NCBI GenBank assembly: GCA_038148375.1
Contig: JAYQVH010000009.1
Location: forward strand, 52,752 to 116,751
Origin: CAWUEX02 sp038148375
GTDB taxonomy: Bacteria; Pseudomonadota; Alphaproteobacteria; Rhodospirillales; Rhodospirillaceae
Reading direction: 5' to 3'
Length of the DNA: 64,000 bases
The translations under genes and the position numbers were made by a program. The notes below the pieces were generated by a model that saw only the letters and a program-made list of their open reading frames with translations, did no database searches and was not told where the DNA came from. The stretch's first letter is position 1, and each line of letters opens with the position of its first letter. Of the stretch, positions 18,757 through 28,155 are shown piece by piece.

Positions 18757-18975
18757 ATGAGCGATACACCACACCTTGAAGCAAATGCCAATCCCGGCAA
18801 TCTGCCTGCATCCCCATGTGTCGGCATTTGTACGCTCGACCGCGAGACCAAGACCTGTATCGGCTGCTTTCGTACGGTCACGGAAATCGGCGCCTGGCGG
18901 ACAATGACTTTAGACCAAAAACGTGAGGTGGTCGCTGCTTGCGCCGTCCGGGCCGAAACCGCCGCCAAAGCCTAG
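18757..18975 (+). CDS. DUF1289 domain-containing small protein
   Basis: A 72-residue protein recognisable as DUF1289 by four spaced cysteines: SPCVGICTLD, then TCIGC and a later AWRTMT. The cysteines may bind a metal. Function is unknown; these small proteins are widespread in Proteobacteria. I start it at the ATG at 18757 (MSDTPHLE), because the longer in-frame extension overlaps the divergent promoter region. Confidence 0.8.
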   Translation: MSDTPHLEANANPGNLPASPCVGICTLDRETKTCIGCFRTVTEIGAWRTMTLDQKREVVAACAVRAETAAKA

Positions 18976-19139
18976 TTTCAAGCTGGGTTTCACCAGGTCG
19001 ATTCGGTGAGAATTACGCTGCGGGCGTGTGGTCCCGATGTCCTGGCGACTCGCTGGAAATACTCACGCGTTCCGCAATATATTGTGTCCTGCGCCACCAA
19101 ACATACAATAGGCTGTTGAATTTAAGGACGTTATTCATC

Positions 19140-19394
19140 ATGCCCCCGACGCCAGACCCGATCCCGTTGCCGGTTCACAATCCGGTTCAAACCGCCGCAG
19201 TTCCGCCTCCCAATGCCCTTGACGATGTGCACGGCATTATCGCGCGCGCCGTGGAAGTCGCCCGGGCAGCTGGACGGGATTACATCGGGCAATGCCAGTC
19301 GGCAGCAGAAGCCATTGTCGCCGTGCGCCACGATGTGTCGCTGTCGGAAGCTTTGAATGCCGTGTACCGGTTTCGCGAACAGGACGCGGCGTAA
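19140..19394 (+). CDS. small hypothetical protein
   Basis: An 84-residue protein that I do not recognise. The start at 19140 has an AAGGACG ribosome site about 9 nt upstream, which makes this small gene credible; the open frame extends further upstream without one. The first ~30 residues are proline-rich and probably disordered. The rest (from DDVHGIIARAVE) looks like a short helical domain. No signal peptide is seen. It converges on the tam gene with 9 bp between them. Confidence 0.5.
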   Translation: MPPTPDPIPLPVHNPVQTAAVPPPNALDDVHGIIARAVEVARAAGRDYIGQCQSAAEAIVAVRHDVSLSEALNAVYRFREQDAA

Positions 19395-19403
19395 ATTTGG
19401 CCG

Positions 19404-20183
19404 TCAGCGCCTTTGCGCCAGCGCGAAGATCCGCTTCATCAGGAACAAAGTTTTTCCGTCCGCCTGCTTGGGATACGCGTCCAATATCCGCGTCCCGTAA
19501 TCTTCGATAAACGCCTCCTGATCTGCCGTATTTAAAACGGACAAATAGGGCGTTAAACCCGTCCCCGTGATCCAATCGAGAACCGGATTGTCGCCTTCGA
19601 GCACGTGATGGTAGTCAGTCTCCCAAATGTCGACGATTGCACACGAAGAAGACAGCAGGTCGTAGGTTTCCTCGGGCCGTGGCGGATCTTTGTACATCCA
19701 AACGCCGGTCAGCTGAGACGTCCATCGCTCGGATTGGACCGTGGCGCGCAGGCATTGTTGGTAGGGCGAGTCAAACGTGACCGGTATTTGGAACGCCAAC
19801 CAGCCGCGCGGCTTGACCATACCGGCTAACGCCGGAATCACAGCGTCGAGACCTTGCACCCAGTGTAGCGCGGCGTTTGAGAAAATCAGTGCCTGAGGTT
19901 CAGAGGCGCGCCAGGACGCAATGTCGCCCTCCTCGAATGCGATTCCGGACTCGCCATACGCTGTCCGCGCCTTGTCGAGCATGAGCGCCGACAAGTCGAC
20001 GCCCGTAACGGTCCGGTCCGGCCAGCGTTCCTTCAGGCGTTGGGTCACGTTTCCCGGTCCGCACCCGAGGTCGGTGACAGGTCCGTCTATTTCAAGCGGA
20101 ATTTGCGCAATTAAATCCAGAGCAGGTCGCGCGCGATACGCTTCATATCGCAAATATACATCCGGATCCCATGTCTGACTCAT
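19404..20183 (-). CDS. tam: trans-aconitate 2-methyltransferase-like protein
   Basis: A 259-residue SAM-dependent methyltransferase resembling Tam, which methylates trans-aconitate, a damage product that inhibits the citric acid cycle. It starts with the family-typical SQTWDPDVYLR, followed by the SAM motif DLGCGPGNVT near residue 40 and an acidic GVDLS. Length is normal for the family. It lies just after the TPR-methyltransferase gene on the same strand (6 bp gap), so the two are probably co-transcribed. Confidence 0.88.
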   Translation of the reverse strand: MSQTWDPDVYLRYEAYRARPALDLIAQIPLEIDGPVTDLGCGPGNVTQRLKERWPDRTVTGVDLSALMLDKARTAYGESGIAFEEGDIASWRASEPQALIFSNAALHWVQGLDAVIPALAGMVKPRGWLAFQIPVTFDSPYQQCLRATVQSERWTSQLTGVWMYKDPPRPEETYDLLSSSCAIVDIWETDYHHVLEGDNPVLDWITGTGLTPYLSVLNTADQEAFIEDYGTRILDAYPKQADGKTLFLMKRIFALAQRR

Positions 20184-20189
20184 ATCCGC

Positions 20190-21764
20190 TCATACCCCGT
20201 GTGGCCGTACCCAAAATTGAAACATCTCCGCGAATACGTCCGGGTGGTTTTGCTCGAACACTTCCCACTTGTCCAGATTGACCTGTTCGGGGTCGTTTGG
20301 GTGAGCCTTCGCGTAAGCGCTGGCAACGGCAGGATTGGCGTGATCGAAGCCCAAGAGCCTTAAGCCGGCACCGTCCAGCATCACTTTCAATTGGCGCGGT
20401 GTGAATCGGTGTTCCTGAATATTAAAGATCAAATCGTGGAGTCCGCTGAGGATGAAGTACTCTGGCTTGTCAATGACACCACGCGCCGGGTGTGTGACGG
20501 GCAACGCGCGCAGCGCACTGCGGGCCTGCCGCACTCCGTCCGGTGTATCGGAGACCTTTAGGTCGCTCAGCCACCGTCGAGCAGCGACAACACTGGCGCG
20601 CGCCCGCTCGCTATACAGCGCTATGCGCATAATTCCATCCGCTCGCAGAACCGTCGTCAACGCCCGAAGGCCGGCGGCAGGATCTGCCATATGATGCAGG
20701 ACGCCTGAGCATTCGATGAGATCGAACGTCTGGTCGAGAGCGTCCAAGTTCAGGATATCGCCGATGCCGAACCGGGCGCTCGGAAGTCCAAGGTTTTCGA
20801 ATTTCCGTTTCGCAAAACTGAGGCTGGCCGGACTTAGATCTATCGCCGTTAACGTGAGCGGAGAAATGGACATGGCCAAGGCTGCGGCGCCCCGTCCCGT
20901 GCCGCACCCGGCGCTCAGAGCTTGGACCTCGTTTTCAAATCGATCGGATATCGCTTCATGCGGAAAGCGCATTCGCATGAAAGATGCGTAGGTGCGTGAC
21001 TCGACCGGGGCCAATTGCTCCCAACGAGGATAGGGGTAGCAGGCGTATTGGGATTGCACACGTTTGGACACAGTGTCGTCGACCGGCGTCAGGTCGGGAA
21101 AATCGAGCACCGGCTCGGGTGTGCCTTCGTATGCGTCAAGCACGCGCCGTCCTGCCGAAGAGTCGCATAAGCGATTCAAAATGGCAAATTCCTCATTGGA
21201 GACCGGCCAGGCAAATTCAGTGCGTTTCGCCTGCGCACACAAGGCATCAAAAAAAGCGCTGTGTGATGTGAGCAGGCATGTCGCACGCCCCTCTGCTGCC
21301 GCCAGCCCGGTATGGCGCCGCAAGGCGGTGAGAATATCTTCGAGATGGAGGCTGATATTGACCGCTCGCATCAGAACGGACTGAACAAGCGAGTCTGCAA
21401 GCAGTTCGTCGAAGGTTCCGCCAGCCAACGCAGCTTCAAGCTGATCAGGCGCGGCCTGTATGGCCGTGTTCAGCCACATTTCACGGCGGGAGTGGTGTGC
21501 CAGCAAATTGCGCACCACCATGGCAAGAGGCTGTACATCCAACGATGGGTCTTTCGCGCAGTCCGTCAAAGCGTCAAGCACGCTCTCGGGCAGTTTCGTA
21601 TACCCGGCCGTACTTCCGAGAATATTGAGCGCGGCAACGCGATAGCGCCGTTGGTCGGGAGCCAGGGCCAAGGCCATGAGAAATCCGGACAGAGCGCCGC
21701 CGTGGTCACCGGCCGCATGAGCCTGCCTTCCTCGGGCGTACTCTTGTTCCGCTTCGATCGTCAT
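20190..21764 (-). CDS. helical-repeat (TPR-like) N terminus + class I SAM methyltransferase
   Basis: A 524-residue protein. The ATG at 21764 overlaps the stop of the TRAP permease gene (ATGA), which fixes the start better than the longer open frame to 21848. The N-terminal half is helical and repeat-like. The C-terminal half is a class I methyltransferase with the SAM motif AGCGTGRG near residue 280 and the ECSGVLHHM segment of small-molecule methyltransferases. Translational coupling to a TRAP transporter is notable, and the acceptor molecule may be the imported compound. That link is inference. Confidence 0.78.
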   Translation of the reverse strand: MTIEAEQEYARGRQAHAAGDHGGALSGFLMALALAPDQRRYRVAALNILGSTAGYTKLPESVLDALTDCAKDPSLDVQPLAMVVRNLLAHHSRREMWLNTAIQAAPDQLEAALAGGTFDELLADSLVQSVLMRAVNISLHLEDILTALRRHTGLAAAEGRATCLLTSHSAFFDALCAQAKRTEFAWPVSNEEFAILNRLCDSSAGRRVLDAYEGTPEPVLDFPDLTPVDDTVSKRVQSQYACYPYPRWEQLAPVESRTYASFMRMRFPHEAISDRFENEVQALSAGCGTGRGAAALAMSISPLTLTAIDLSPASLSFAKRKFENLGLPSARFGIGDILNLDALDQTFDLIECSGVLHHMADPAAGLRALTTVLRADGIMRIALYSERARASVVAARRWLSDLKVSDTPDGVRQARSALRALPVTHPARGVIDKPEYFILSGLHDLIFNIQEHRFTPRQLKVMLDGAGLRLLGFDHANPAVASAYAKAHPNDPEQVNLDKWEVFEQNHPDVFAEMFQFWVRPHGV

Positions 21765-23812
21765 GCCGCATTCCTGCGCGTCAAGGCGAACAAGCCGGCG
21801 AAGACCGCGACTGCGATGACGTTTACGGCCCAGACGCCGTGCGGCCAAATGAGGACGCCGCCGATGATCAGGGACACGGCGCGCAGACTCCAGGGCAATG
21901 TGCCTTCCAGGTGTCCGTGCAATGCTGCCGTCAGCGCGTAAAGAGCAACGGCCGTAAATATGGCGATCTCGAGCACATCGGTGGCATCGCCTCCGATCAG
22001 GGGGCTCAGCGCCATCACCAGCGGGATGATGTAGAGCCCTTTGGCGTACGCCCAGGCGGCGAATCCGGTCTCCAGCGGCTTCGTTCCGGCCAGACCGGCG
22101 GCCGCGTATGCGGTCAGGCAGACTGGCGGTGTGACGTTAGAGTCTTGCGACAGCCAAAAAACGATCAAGTGGGCGGTCAACAGGGCTGTTGCAACAGCAG
22201 AGGCGTTAAGGCCTTGCTCGATAACGGTGCCGCGCAGCTCCGTTGGGACGGCGGCCAAGATCTGCTCTGCGGTGGCGGCTGACATCGCGCTGGTCAATAA
22301 CGCGGATTGTTCAGGTACGACGAGGGTGAGGATGGTGCGGGCATTCTCGCTCAGCGTTCCAGAGACCAGGGCATCCATCAGCTGTGCGTTCAGAATCAGA
22401 TCGGCGAGGGCTGGCGCTGCCAGCGGCGCCAAAACAACATAGGCGGCGGTTACCGGAAGTCCGAGACCAAGCACAAGGGAGGCAAGCGCGACCAGCGCCA
22501 AAGTCACCAGCATGTTGCCCCCGGACCAGGCGATGATCATCTGTGACATTGTTGGTCCCAAGCCGGTTGTGGTCACGGCCATGATGACCAGCCCAACGGC
22601 GATCAGCAGGATGCCGATTGAAGCAGCTGTGAAACTCGCTTCCGCCAAGGTGATTAGCACGTCCCCGGGTTTCAGTGGTTTCGGTCCAAAGTGCGAGCAA
22701 ACAACGGTGGCCAGCGTCGCGGCACCGGCACTCCATGTCGGGGTGAAGCCAGCGATCAACAGACCCACCAGAACCGCAAGCGGGAGTAGGACCGGCCACG
22801 CGATGCCGGAGACCGTATTTTCGTCTATATCGGCGGATGTCAGGTTTTCCTTGCGTGCGACGATCCGCACCTGAAAGGCGACAGAAAGGAAATACAGGAG
22901 GGCTGGAATGGCGGCGACGGAGATAATGGTCAGGTAACTCTCGCCCGTGTAATTCGCCATCAGAAATGCGCCCGCTCCCATCACTGGCGGCATCAACTGC
23001 CCACCGGTGGAGGACGCCGCCTCAATGCCGGCGGCGGTGCGTGCCGGGAATCCGGCTCGCTTCATCAGCGGGATGGTGACGACTCCTGTCGACACCGTAT
23101 TGCCGATAGCGGATCCTGAGACGGATCCCATCAGTCCTGACGCCGCGACGGCAACGAATCCCGGACCGCCGATTAAGCGTCCCGCCGCAGCGCGCGCCAG
23201 GGCCAAAATGACGTCCGATGCACCGCTGCGCAGCAAAAACGTGCCGAACAGGATAAACATGAACACGTAGCTCCACGAAATGCGGGCCACGGTTCCAAAC
23301 ATGCCGTCGCCGCCGTAGGTGGCGCGATAGAGCACGGTTTCCCAACTCAAACCCGGAAACTGAAACACACCGCCGACGTAGCGGCCCCACCAGGCGGTGT
23401 ACGTGAGCGCAATTACGGATAGGATTGGAATCACCCAGCCGGATGACCGGCGCGCCAGCTCAAGTGCGCAAATCACGGCGATCATCGAGACGGTCCAGTC
23501 CGCAGCCGTAAAATTCTGGCCGCGTGCGTAAAACGCATCTTCGCCGGCGATGAGGTAGATGCTCGCGAGTAGGGTGAGTCCGCCGAGTAGCGCGTTAGCG
23601 GACCGTAGATATTTTGCCTGCGCGCCCTCCCGCACAGGAGACGTCAACGCCACCAGACAGCCCAAGAGGCCAAAATGGAGTAGGGATGTCCACAACTCCG
23701 ATAGCGGCGAGAACGAATTGAAATACAGGTGGGCGACAGCGGTTCCGCCGCCAGCATAGATCAGCCATCTTGGCTGGGCTTTGGTGTCAACCGGCAGGGC
23801 AGCATCGCTCAC
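21761..23812 (-). CDS. TRAP transporter fused permease (TAXI type)
   Basis: A 683-residue inner-membrane protein with the many helices of a fused small+large TRAP permease. Recognisable DctM-type segments are GSVSGSAIGNTVSTG, GQLMPPVMGAGA, LGLGLPVTAAYV and TPPVCLTAYAA. It works with the TAXI-type periplasmic binding protein encoded immediately upstream, 2 bp away, to import organic anions using an ion gradient. The start is GTG at 23812. The stop overlaps the next methyltransferase gene. Confidence 0.92.
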   Translation of the reverse strand: MSDAALPVDTKAQPRWLIYAGGGTAVAHLYFNSFSPLSELWTSLLHFGLLGCLVALTSPVREGAQAKYLRSANALLGGLTLLASIYLIAGEDAFYARGQNFTAADWTVSMIAVICALELARRSSGWVIPILSVIALTYTAWWGRYVGGVFQFPGLSWETVLYRATYGGDGMFGTVARISWSYVFMFILFGTFLLRSGASDVILALARAAAGRLIGGPGFVAVAASGLMGSVSGSAIGNTVSTGVVTIPLMKRAGFPARTAAGIEAASSTGGQLMPPVMGAGAFLMANYTGESYLTIISVAAIPALLYFLSVAFQVRIVARKENLTSADIDENTVSGIAWPVLLPLAVLVGLLIAGFTPTWSAGAATLATVVCSHFGPKPLKPGDVLITLAEASFTAASIGILLIAVGLVIMAVTTTGLGPTMSQMIIAWSGGNMLVTLALVALASLVLGLGLPVTAAYVVLAPLAAPALADLILNAQLMDALVSGTLSENARTILTLVVPEQSALLTSAMSAATAEQILAAVPTELRGTVIEQGLNASAVATALLTAHLIVFWLSQDSNVTPPVCLTAYAAAGLAGTKPLETGFAAWAYAKGLYIIPLVMALSPLIGGDATDVLEIAIFTAVALYALTAALHGHLEGTLPWSLRAVSLIIGGVLIWPHGVWAVNVIAVAVFAGLFALTRRNAA

Positions 23813-23814
23813 GC

Positions 23815-24828
23815 TTAGGGACTCTCCGGCGGCTCGAGGTCTGGGGGTATGGTCAAACCCGCCTCCACGAAAAAGCGCCGGGCACCCGGATGCAAGGGCA
23901 ACGGCAAACCGGGCAGGGCCGTCTCCAGACCCATTTCCACCGTCGCCTTATGAATCGCTTTGATGAAGGTCAGGTTGGTAAAAATCGTTTTCGTGATGCG
24001 GTACACGTCTTCTTCTGACACGCTTTCGTGCACGGCTAGGAAATTCGGCTGCGCCAGCGTCGGAACGGCTGCGTTTTGGCCAGGATAGGTGTTTGCCGGA
24101 ATAACATAGCGTGTCCACAGCGGGCGCGGTGTATTCACCCGTGCTAGGTCACCGTCGGTGAAGGCCAGAATGCGCAGGCGGTTCCCCTCGGCGGCAAAGG
24201 CCCGTGTGACAGCCCCGACAGGCGGGCCCGCGGGCAGGTTCGCCGCTGACAAAGTGCCGTTCTGCAGGCCGTCCGCGCTTGGTTCGTAACCTTGAAACAC
24301 CAGATCGAAATCCGCGTCCGGATCATAGCCGAGCCGCGTCAACAGGGCTCGGCCGGACCCTTCCGTCCCAGAGTTGCGTGCGCCAATCGACAGCCGCTCG
24401 CCATTGAGGGCCTTGAAATCCGCGGCCGTTCCTGTCGGGGCGAACTGTCGCCGCACCACCCAGTGTTCGACGTTGGGCCACAGTGTCGTAATGGACCGTA
24501 AATGCGATTGCGGACCCTCAGAGGTTAAGGCGCCGCTGCCATCGCGCGCCCAAGCGCCGTAGATGCCTTGCAGTATCGCGAACCGGACCTGTTGTTCGCG
24601 TAACAGCTTGATGTTTTCCGCAGAACCTGCGGACGAAATGGCGGACAACGTGGGGCCGCCCTGTGGCTCGAGTCTGACCTTGGTGAGTGTCGCCAGCGCG
24701 ACGCCGACAGGGTAATACGTTCCGCCCGTCGTCGCGGTCGCGAGGATATAGGACTCGGCGCGGGCCGTTCCGGACGCGGCGAGCATCAGCGCCGTAACGC
24801 ACGCAATAACATACCGAAAATTCATCAT
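23815..24828 (-). CDS. TAXI family TRAP transporter solute-binding subunit
   Basis: A 337-residue periplasmic binding protein with an N-terminal signal peptide (cleavage near TARA-ES). The TAXI family is recognisable from ATATTGGTYYPVG near the mature N terminus and the ISSAGSAENIKLL block. It delivers ligand to the fused permease encoded next. The ligand is unknown; related TAXI proteins are associated with dicarboxylates and glutamate-like compounds. Confidence 0.92.
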   Translation of the reverse strand: MMNFRYVIACVTALMLAASGTARAESYILATATTGGTYYPVGVALATLTKVRLEPQGGPTLSAISSAGSAENIKLLREQQVRFAILQGIYGAWARDGSGALTSEGPQSHLRSITTLWPNVEHWVVRRQFAPTGTAADFKALNGERLSIGARNSGTEGSGRALLTRLGYDPDADFDLVFQGYEPSADGLQNGTLSAANLPAGPPVGAVTRAFAAEGNRLRILAFTDGDLARVNTPRPLWTRYVIPANTYPGQNAAVPTLAQPNFLAVHESVSEEDVYRITKTIFTNLTFIKAIHKATVEMGLETALPGLPLPLHPGARRFFVEAGLTIPPDLEPPESP

Positions 24829-24877
24829 GCCGGGAGTGTACGTCAGTGCGTCAGCCGGTCAAACATCTGCCAGGTGC

Positions 24878-25699
24878 CTACCAGGGAAGAACGGTGCCGT
24901 CCCACTTATGGAATTTGTCTATGTCCGCGATGGTGAGACGGTCGATCATATCAATCATGGCGCCGATGGCCGCCCGCGGGGCATAGGCATTCGCCGTCAC
25001 GAGACGGCGCTCGCGACCCGTGAGCGCCGAGAGGTCTTCGACCTCCATGTTCCTCTTGGTGTCGATGGTGCCTGGCGCAATGATGGCGACAATGACGCCA
25101 CGATCTTTAACCGCTTCGCCGTAGGTCCGCATCAGCATGTTGAGGCCCGCCTTGCTGGCGCGGTAAGACGGCGCAGTTGAACTGTTAACGTTGGTGATCG
25201 ATCCGCCGACGGCGCTCATCACGGCGATGGTTTTCTGTTCACTCGCAGCAACGTGTTCCAGAAATGCTTCCGCCGTGTAGAGTTGCCCAATGATGTTTGT
25301 GCGCAAAACCTGCTCCAGCCAGGCATAGTCGGTCTCGCCGAATTCATTCAGTCCGACGCGAAACGTGTTGATCGCGCCATTGAGGTTTAGCACATCGATC
25401 GGCGTGCCTTCATACTTCTCCGCCAACGCGTCGACTTCGGCGAAGTCGGTGACGTCCAATTCTTCAACGAAGATCCGGCCTGGGGATCTGGCGGCCAATT
25501 CGTTTAGTTCGACGGCCTCGGACGGCGTGCGCGTTGTGGCGATGACCGTCCAGCCCCGTTCAGCGTAGTCGCTGACGAACGCCAAGCCGTGGCTGCGGCT
25601 GGACCCGGTGACAAGGACCGTCTTCGCGTGAGCGGCGGCGGCGAAAAACAACAGCGCGGCGAGCAGCGAAGCCGCACGAAAAAATCGTAGCTGGGTCAT
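24878..25699 (-). CDS. SDR-family protein with an N-terminal signal peptide
   Basis: A 273-residue SDR. The first ~25 residues are a convincing signal peptide (hydrophobic core, AAAAHA-K cleavage site), and the Rossmann strand KTVLVTGSS begins directly after it. The active-site YRASK is present, and a serine lies in the VMSAVGG stretch. The cofactor loop reads TGSSRSHG, missing one glycine. NAD(P) is not normally available in the periplasm, so an exported SDR is unexpected. It could be membrane-tethered or fold with bound cofactor. It sits between the TAXI transporter and the TonB receptor on the same strand, and a terminator separates it from the receptor gene. Confidence 0.75.
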   Translation of the reverse strand: MTQLRFFRAASLLAALLFFAAAAHAKTVLVTGSSRSHGLAFVSDYAERGWTVIATTRTPSEAVELNELAARSPGRIFVEELDVTDFAEVDALAEKYEGTPIDVLNLNGAINTFRVGLNEFGETDYAWLEQVLRTNIIGQLYTAEAFLEHVAASEQKTIAVMSAVGGSITNVNSSTAPSYRASKAGLNMLMRTYGEAVKDRGVIVAIIAPGTIDTKRNMEVEDLSALTGRERRLVTANAYAPRAAIGAMIDMIDRLTIADIDKFHKWDGTVLPW

Positions 25700-25766
25700 G
25701 TGAGTCTCCTGTGCTTGCCACGAGTGTTGCGCGGCAGGTCCCCGCTCGCAATGTGTTGCGCAACGG

Positions 25767-25794
25767 AAAAGGGCGGAACCCGTAGGCTCCGCCC
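25767..25794 (-). terminator. rho-independent terminator of the TonB-receptor gene
   Basis: Read on the minus strand, a 10-bp stem with one mismatch, GC-rich, with a 4-nt loop, is followed directly by TTTT. It starts about 27 bp after the receptor stop. It is the cleanest intrinsic terminator in the window and separates the receptor transcript from the SDR/TRAP genes. Confidence 0.8.
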
Positions 25795-25821
25795 TCAGTG
25801 TCCGTTAGCCGAAAGGCGGGT

Positions 25822-27999
25822 TTAATACTGGAACTTGAGTTCGACTCCCCAGCGCCGGCCTTCCTGAATGGTGGACAGCCGGGGCGCGCCGAATTGCCCG
25901 AACGGCAGCGGCGTATTTTGCTGCAGGATGGCTTCATCGGAGAGGTTGCGGCCGTAAAAAGTCAGGGTCCACTGCTCGTCGAAGCTGATCAGGCTGATCG
26001 CCGCATTGAAGACATCGTAAGATGGCAGAGTGCCGACATTATTATCGGTGAAGAACGTGCTGGAGCGATGGCTGTAATCGCCGCGCAGACTTAGGACGGC
26101 CCAGTCGCCCAGGTCCTGATCGAAGGTTGTCCCAATCGTGTAGGTCCATTCCGGTGCACGCGGAATGGACAGCGCGAGGTCGGTAGCGTTGATGACACCA
26201 TCGCCACTGAGGTCAAAGCGGACTTCGTCGTAATCACCGTCGAGGTAGCCGACGGAAGCATTGATCGCCCATTGCGGGGTCGGCAGTGCGACCATATCGA
26301 GTTCGAAGCCCTTGACCGTCGCATCCGCGGTGTTGCGGATGCCCTGGACAACGCCGACGATCGGGTTGGTGACGTTCAGTTCACGCTGAAGGTCTTGCAG
26401 ATCGTTGTAGAAAACAGCGCCGTTCAAGACGAGTTGGCGGTCCATCCAACTGGATTTAAAGCCGACTTCGAAGGAGTCCTGTTTTTCTTCGTCTGTGGGA
26501 CCGGCGTCGAAAATTTGCGGGACGGTGGTGCGGAAGTTGTAGCCGCCGGATCGGAAGCCCTTGGTCCAGTGGGCGTACACCAAAGCATCGTCTGTCGCAT
26601 CCCATTGCACGCCGATCTTGGGCGTCAGGTTGCTCCATTTTTCATCATCAACGAAATCAGGTGCGCACACCAATGTGATCGCATTACACGCCCCGAAGCG
26701 CGACACGTTCGCGGATTTCTTTTCCTCGGTGTAGCGCGCACCGGCCGTGAGTGTAATCCGGTCGGCAACGTCGAAATCGACGTTTAAGAAGGCACCGTAA
26801 TTCTTATGGTCTTGATCGCCGCCCAGACCGCCAACGATCGAACCGAATGCGATGAAGCGCGCCTCGCGATACAGCACGTCCTGTTCGAAGTAGTACAGGC
26901 CGCCGGTAACGCTCAGCTGATCGGAGAACTCGCCGTAATAGCGCAGTTCGTTGCTGATCTGCTCCTGATCGATCAGAACGTTGGCATGGAACAGCGGCAG
27001 TGGGCTTGAGTCGATATCGGACGTGCCCGTCTGGTCTACATTGCGGTAGCCGAAGATGTTCGTCAGCGTGCCCGGGCCGACGTCCCAGTTGGTTTCCAGA
27101 GTCAGCTGGTCCCACTGAATGTCGACTGCACCAGGTTCATCGATCTCGACAAAAATATTGTTTGATGTCACGGACGGGTTCGGGGATAGCGCCCGTTGAG
27201 GCGCCGGACCATCGCCGTCCAGGTCGCCGTGCTCGTAGATGACGGTGAAGTCTAAGGACTCACTCGGAGAAAAGACGAGGGTCGGCCGCACCATGATGGT
27301 TTCTTGCGCGCCGACGTCGCGTGTCGGATCGGCGATGTTGTCGAAATAGCCGTCATCGTCCTTGTAGTAGAAGCTCAATTTGCCGGCGAGCTTGTCGCCG
27401 GCAAGAGCGCCTTCGACAGAGGCGGCCGCTGTGTATTGTGGGCCGGTCTCATAGCTGATCTTGGCCTTGGCACCGAACTCGCCGGTCGGGCGTTTCGTGC
27501 GCAGCAGAACGGCACCACCCGTCACGTTACGTCCGAACAGCAGGCCTTGCGGGCCGCGCAGCACTTCGACGCTTTGAAGATCGAAAGTGTCGACAACCAC
27601 ACCGGCCGTAATGCCCAGGTAAACGCCATCGATAAACAGACCTACCGTCGGGTCGACGGACGGAATCGAACTGTTGTTACCCAGACCACGGATCGAGAAG
27701 TTTTGCACACCCGGTGTCGTGCCGACTTGATCCAAGGTCACGTTCGGGCTGGCGAAACTAAGGTCTTCCACCGTTGTGACGCCGCGGGCATCTAACACGC
27801 TTTCGTTGAAGGCGGAGATGGCCGCTGCAACGTCTTGCAATTCTTCGGCGCGGTTTTTCTTGGTGCCGTAAACCTGAATTTCTTCGATGAGGACCGCAGC
27901 CCGGCCTGCCTGCGCCGTTTCTTGCGCCATGGCTAAAGGTGCCGCGAGGCAGCATCCAGCAACTGTCGATGTGAGTAGCAATTTAAATGAATTGGTCAT
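25822..27999 (-). CDS. TonB-dependent outer-membrane receptor
   Basis: A 725-residue receptor. A signal peptide ends at LAMA-QE, followed by a TonB-box-like EEIQVYGTKK segment, a plug domain (VTTVEDLSFASPNV..FSIRGLG..) and a 22-strand-type barrel that ends in an aromatic residue (LKFQY). It imports a scarce or large substrate using TonB energy. Receptors of this sequence style, with the GRNVTGGAVLL plug segment, are common near degradation genes in Proteobacteria. Neighbouring MFS, ThDP and SDR genes fit a nutrient rather than a siderophore, but this is inference. A palindrome lies about 120 bp upstream. Confidence 0.92.
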   Translation of the reverse strand: MTNSFKLLLTSTVAGCCLAAPLAMAQETAQAGRAAVLIEEIQVYGTKKNRAEELQDVAAAISAFNESVLDARGVTTVEDLSFASPNVTLDQVGTTPGVQNFSIRGLGNNSSIPSVDPTVGLFIDGVYLGITAGVVVDTFDLQSVEVLRGPQGLLFGRNVTGGAVLLRTKRPTGEFGAKAKISYETGPQYTAAASVEGALAGDKLAGKLSFYYKDDDGYFDNIADPTRDVGAQETIMVRPTLVFSPSESLDFTVIYEHGDLDGDGPAPQRALSPNPSVTSNNIFVEIDEPGAVDIQWDQLTLETNWDVGPGTLTNIFGYRNVDQTGTSDIDSSPLPLFHANVLIDQEQISNELRYYGEFSDQLSVTGGLYYFEQDVLYREARFIAFGSIVGGLGGDQDHKNYGAFLNVDFDVADRITLTAGARYTEEKKSANVSRFGACNAITLVCAPDFVDDEKWSNLTPKIGVQWDATDDALVYAHWTKGFRSGGYNFRTTVPQIFDAGPTDEEKQDSFEVGFKSSWMDRQLVLNGAVFYNDLQDLQRELNVTNPIVGVVQGIRNTADATVKGFELDMVALPTPQWAINASVGYLDGDYDEVRFDLSGDGVINATDLALSIPRAPEWTYTIGTTFDQDLGDWAVLSLRGDYSHRSSTFFTDNNVGTLPSYDVFNAAISLISFDEQWTLTFYGRNLSDEAILQQNTPLPFGQFGAPRLSTIQEGRRWGVELKFQY

Positions 28000-28118
28000 C
28001 AGGGTATCCCCACTCTCCCAACACTTGACGGGCCGACATTCTTCACCGGCGCATCACACGTAAGTTCCACCCTGAAAAATAGGTGAAAAACCGGAGGTAG
28101 GGCTAGGCCTTTATTTTC

Positions 28119-28135
28119 GCTGCAATATTTGCAGC
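28119..28135. promoter_or_regulatory. 17-bp palindrome upstream of the TonB receptor (possible operator)
   Basis: A perfect inverted repeat with 7-bp arms GCTGCAA and TTGCAGC around TAT. It lies in the gap between the MFS gene and the receptor start, about 120 bp upstream of the latter. No T-run follows on either side, so an operator is more likely than a terminator. The regulator is not identified. Confidence 0.4.
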
Positions 28136-28155
28136 CGCACTGTGGTTTTGCGGCA

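Noticed and set aside
25830..25850. GTTCGACTCC, another T-loop-like motif
   Set aside because: It lies in the coding end of the TonB receptor and has no cloverleaf around it.
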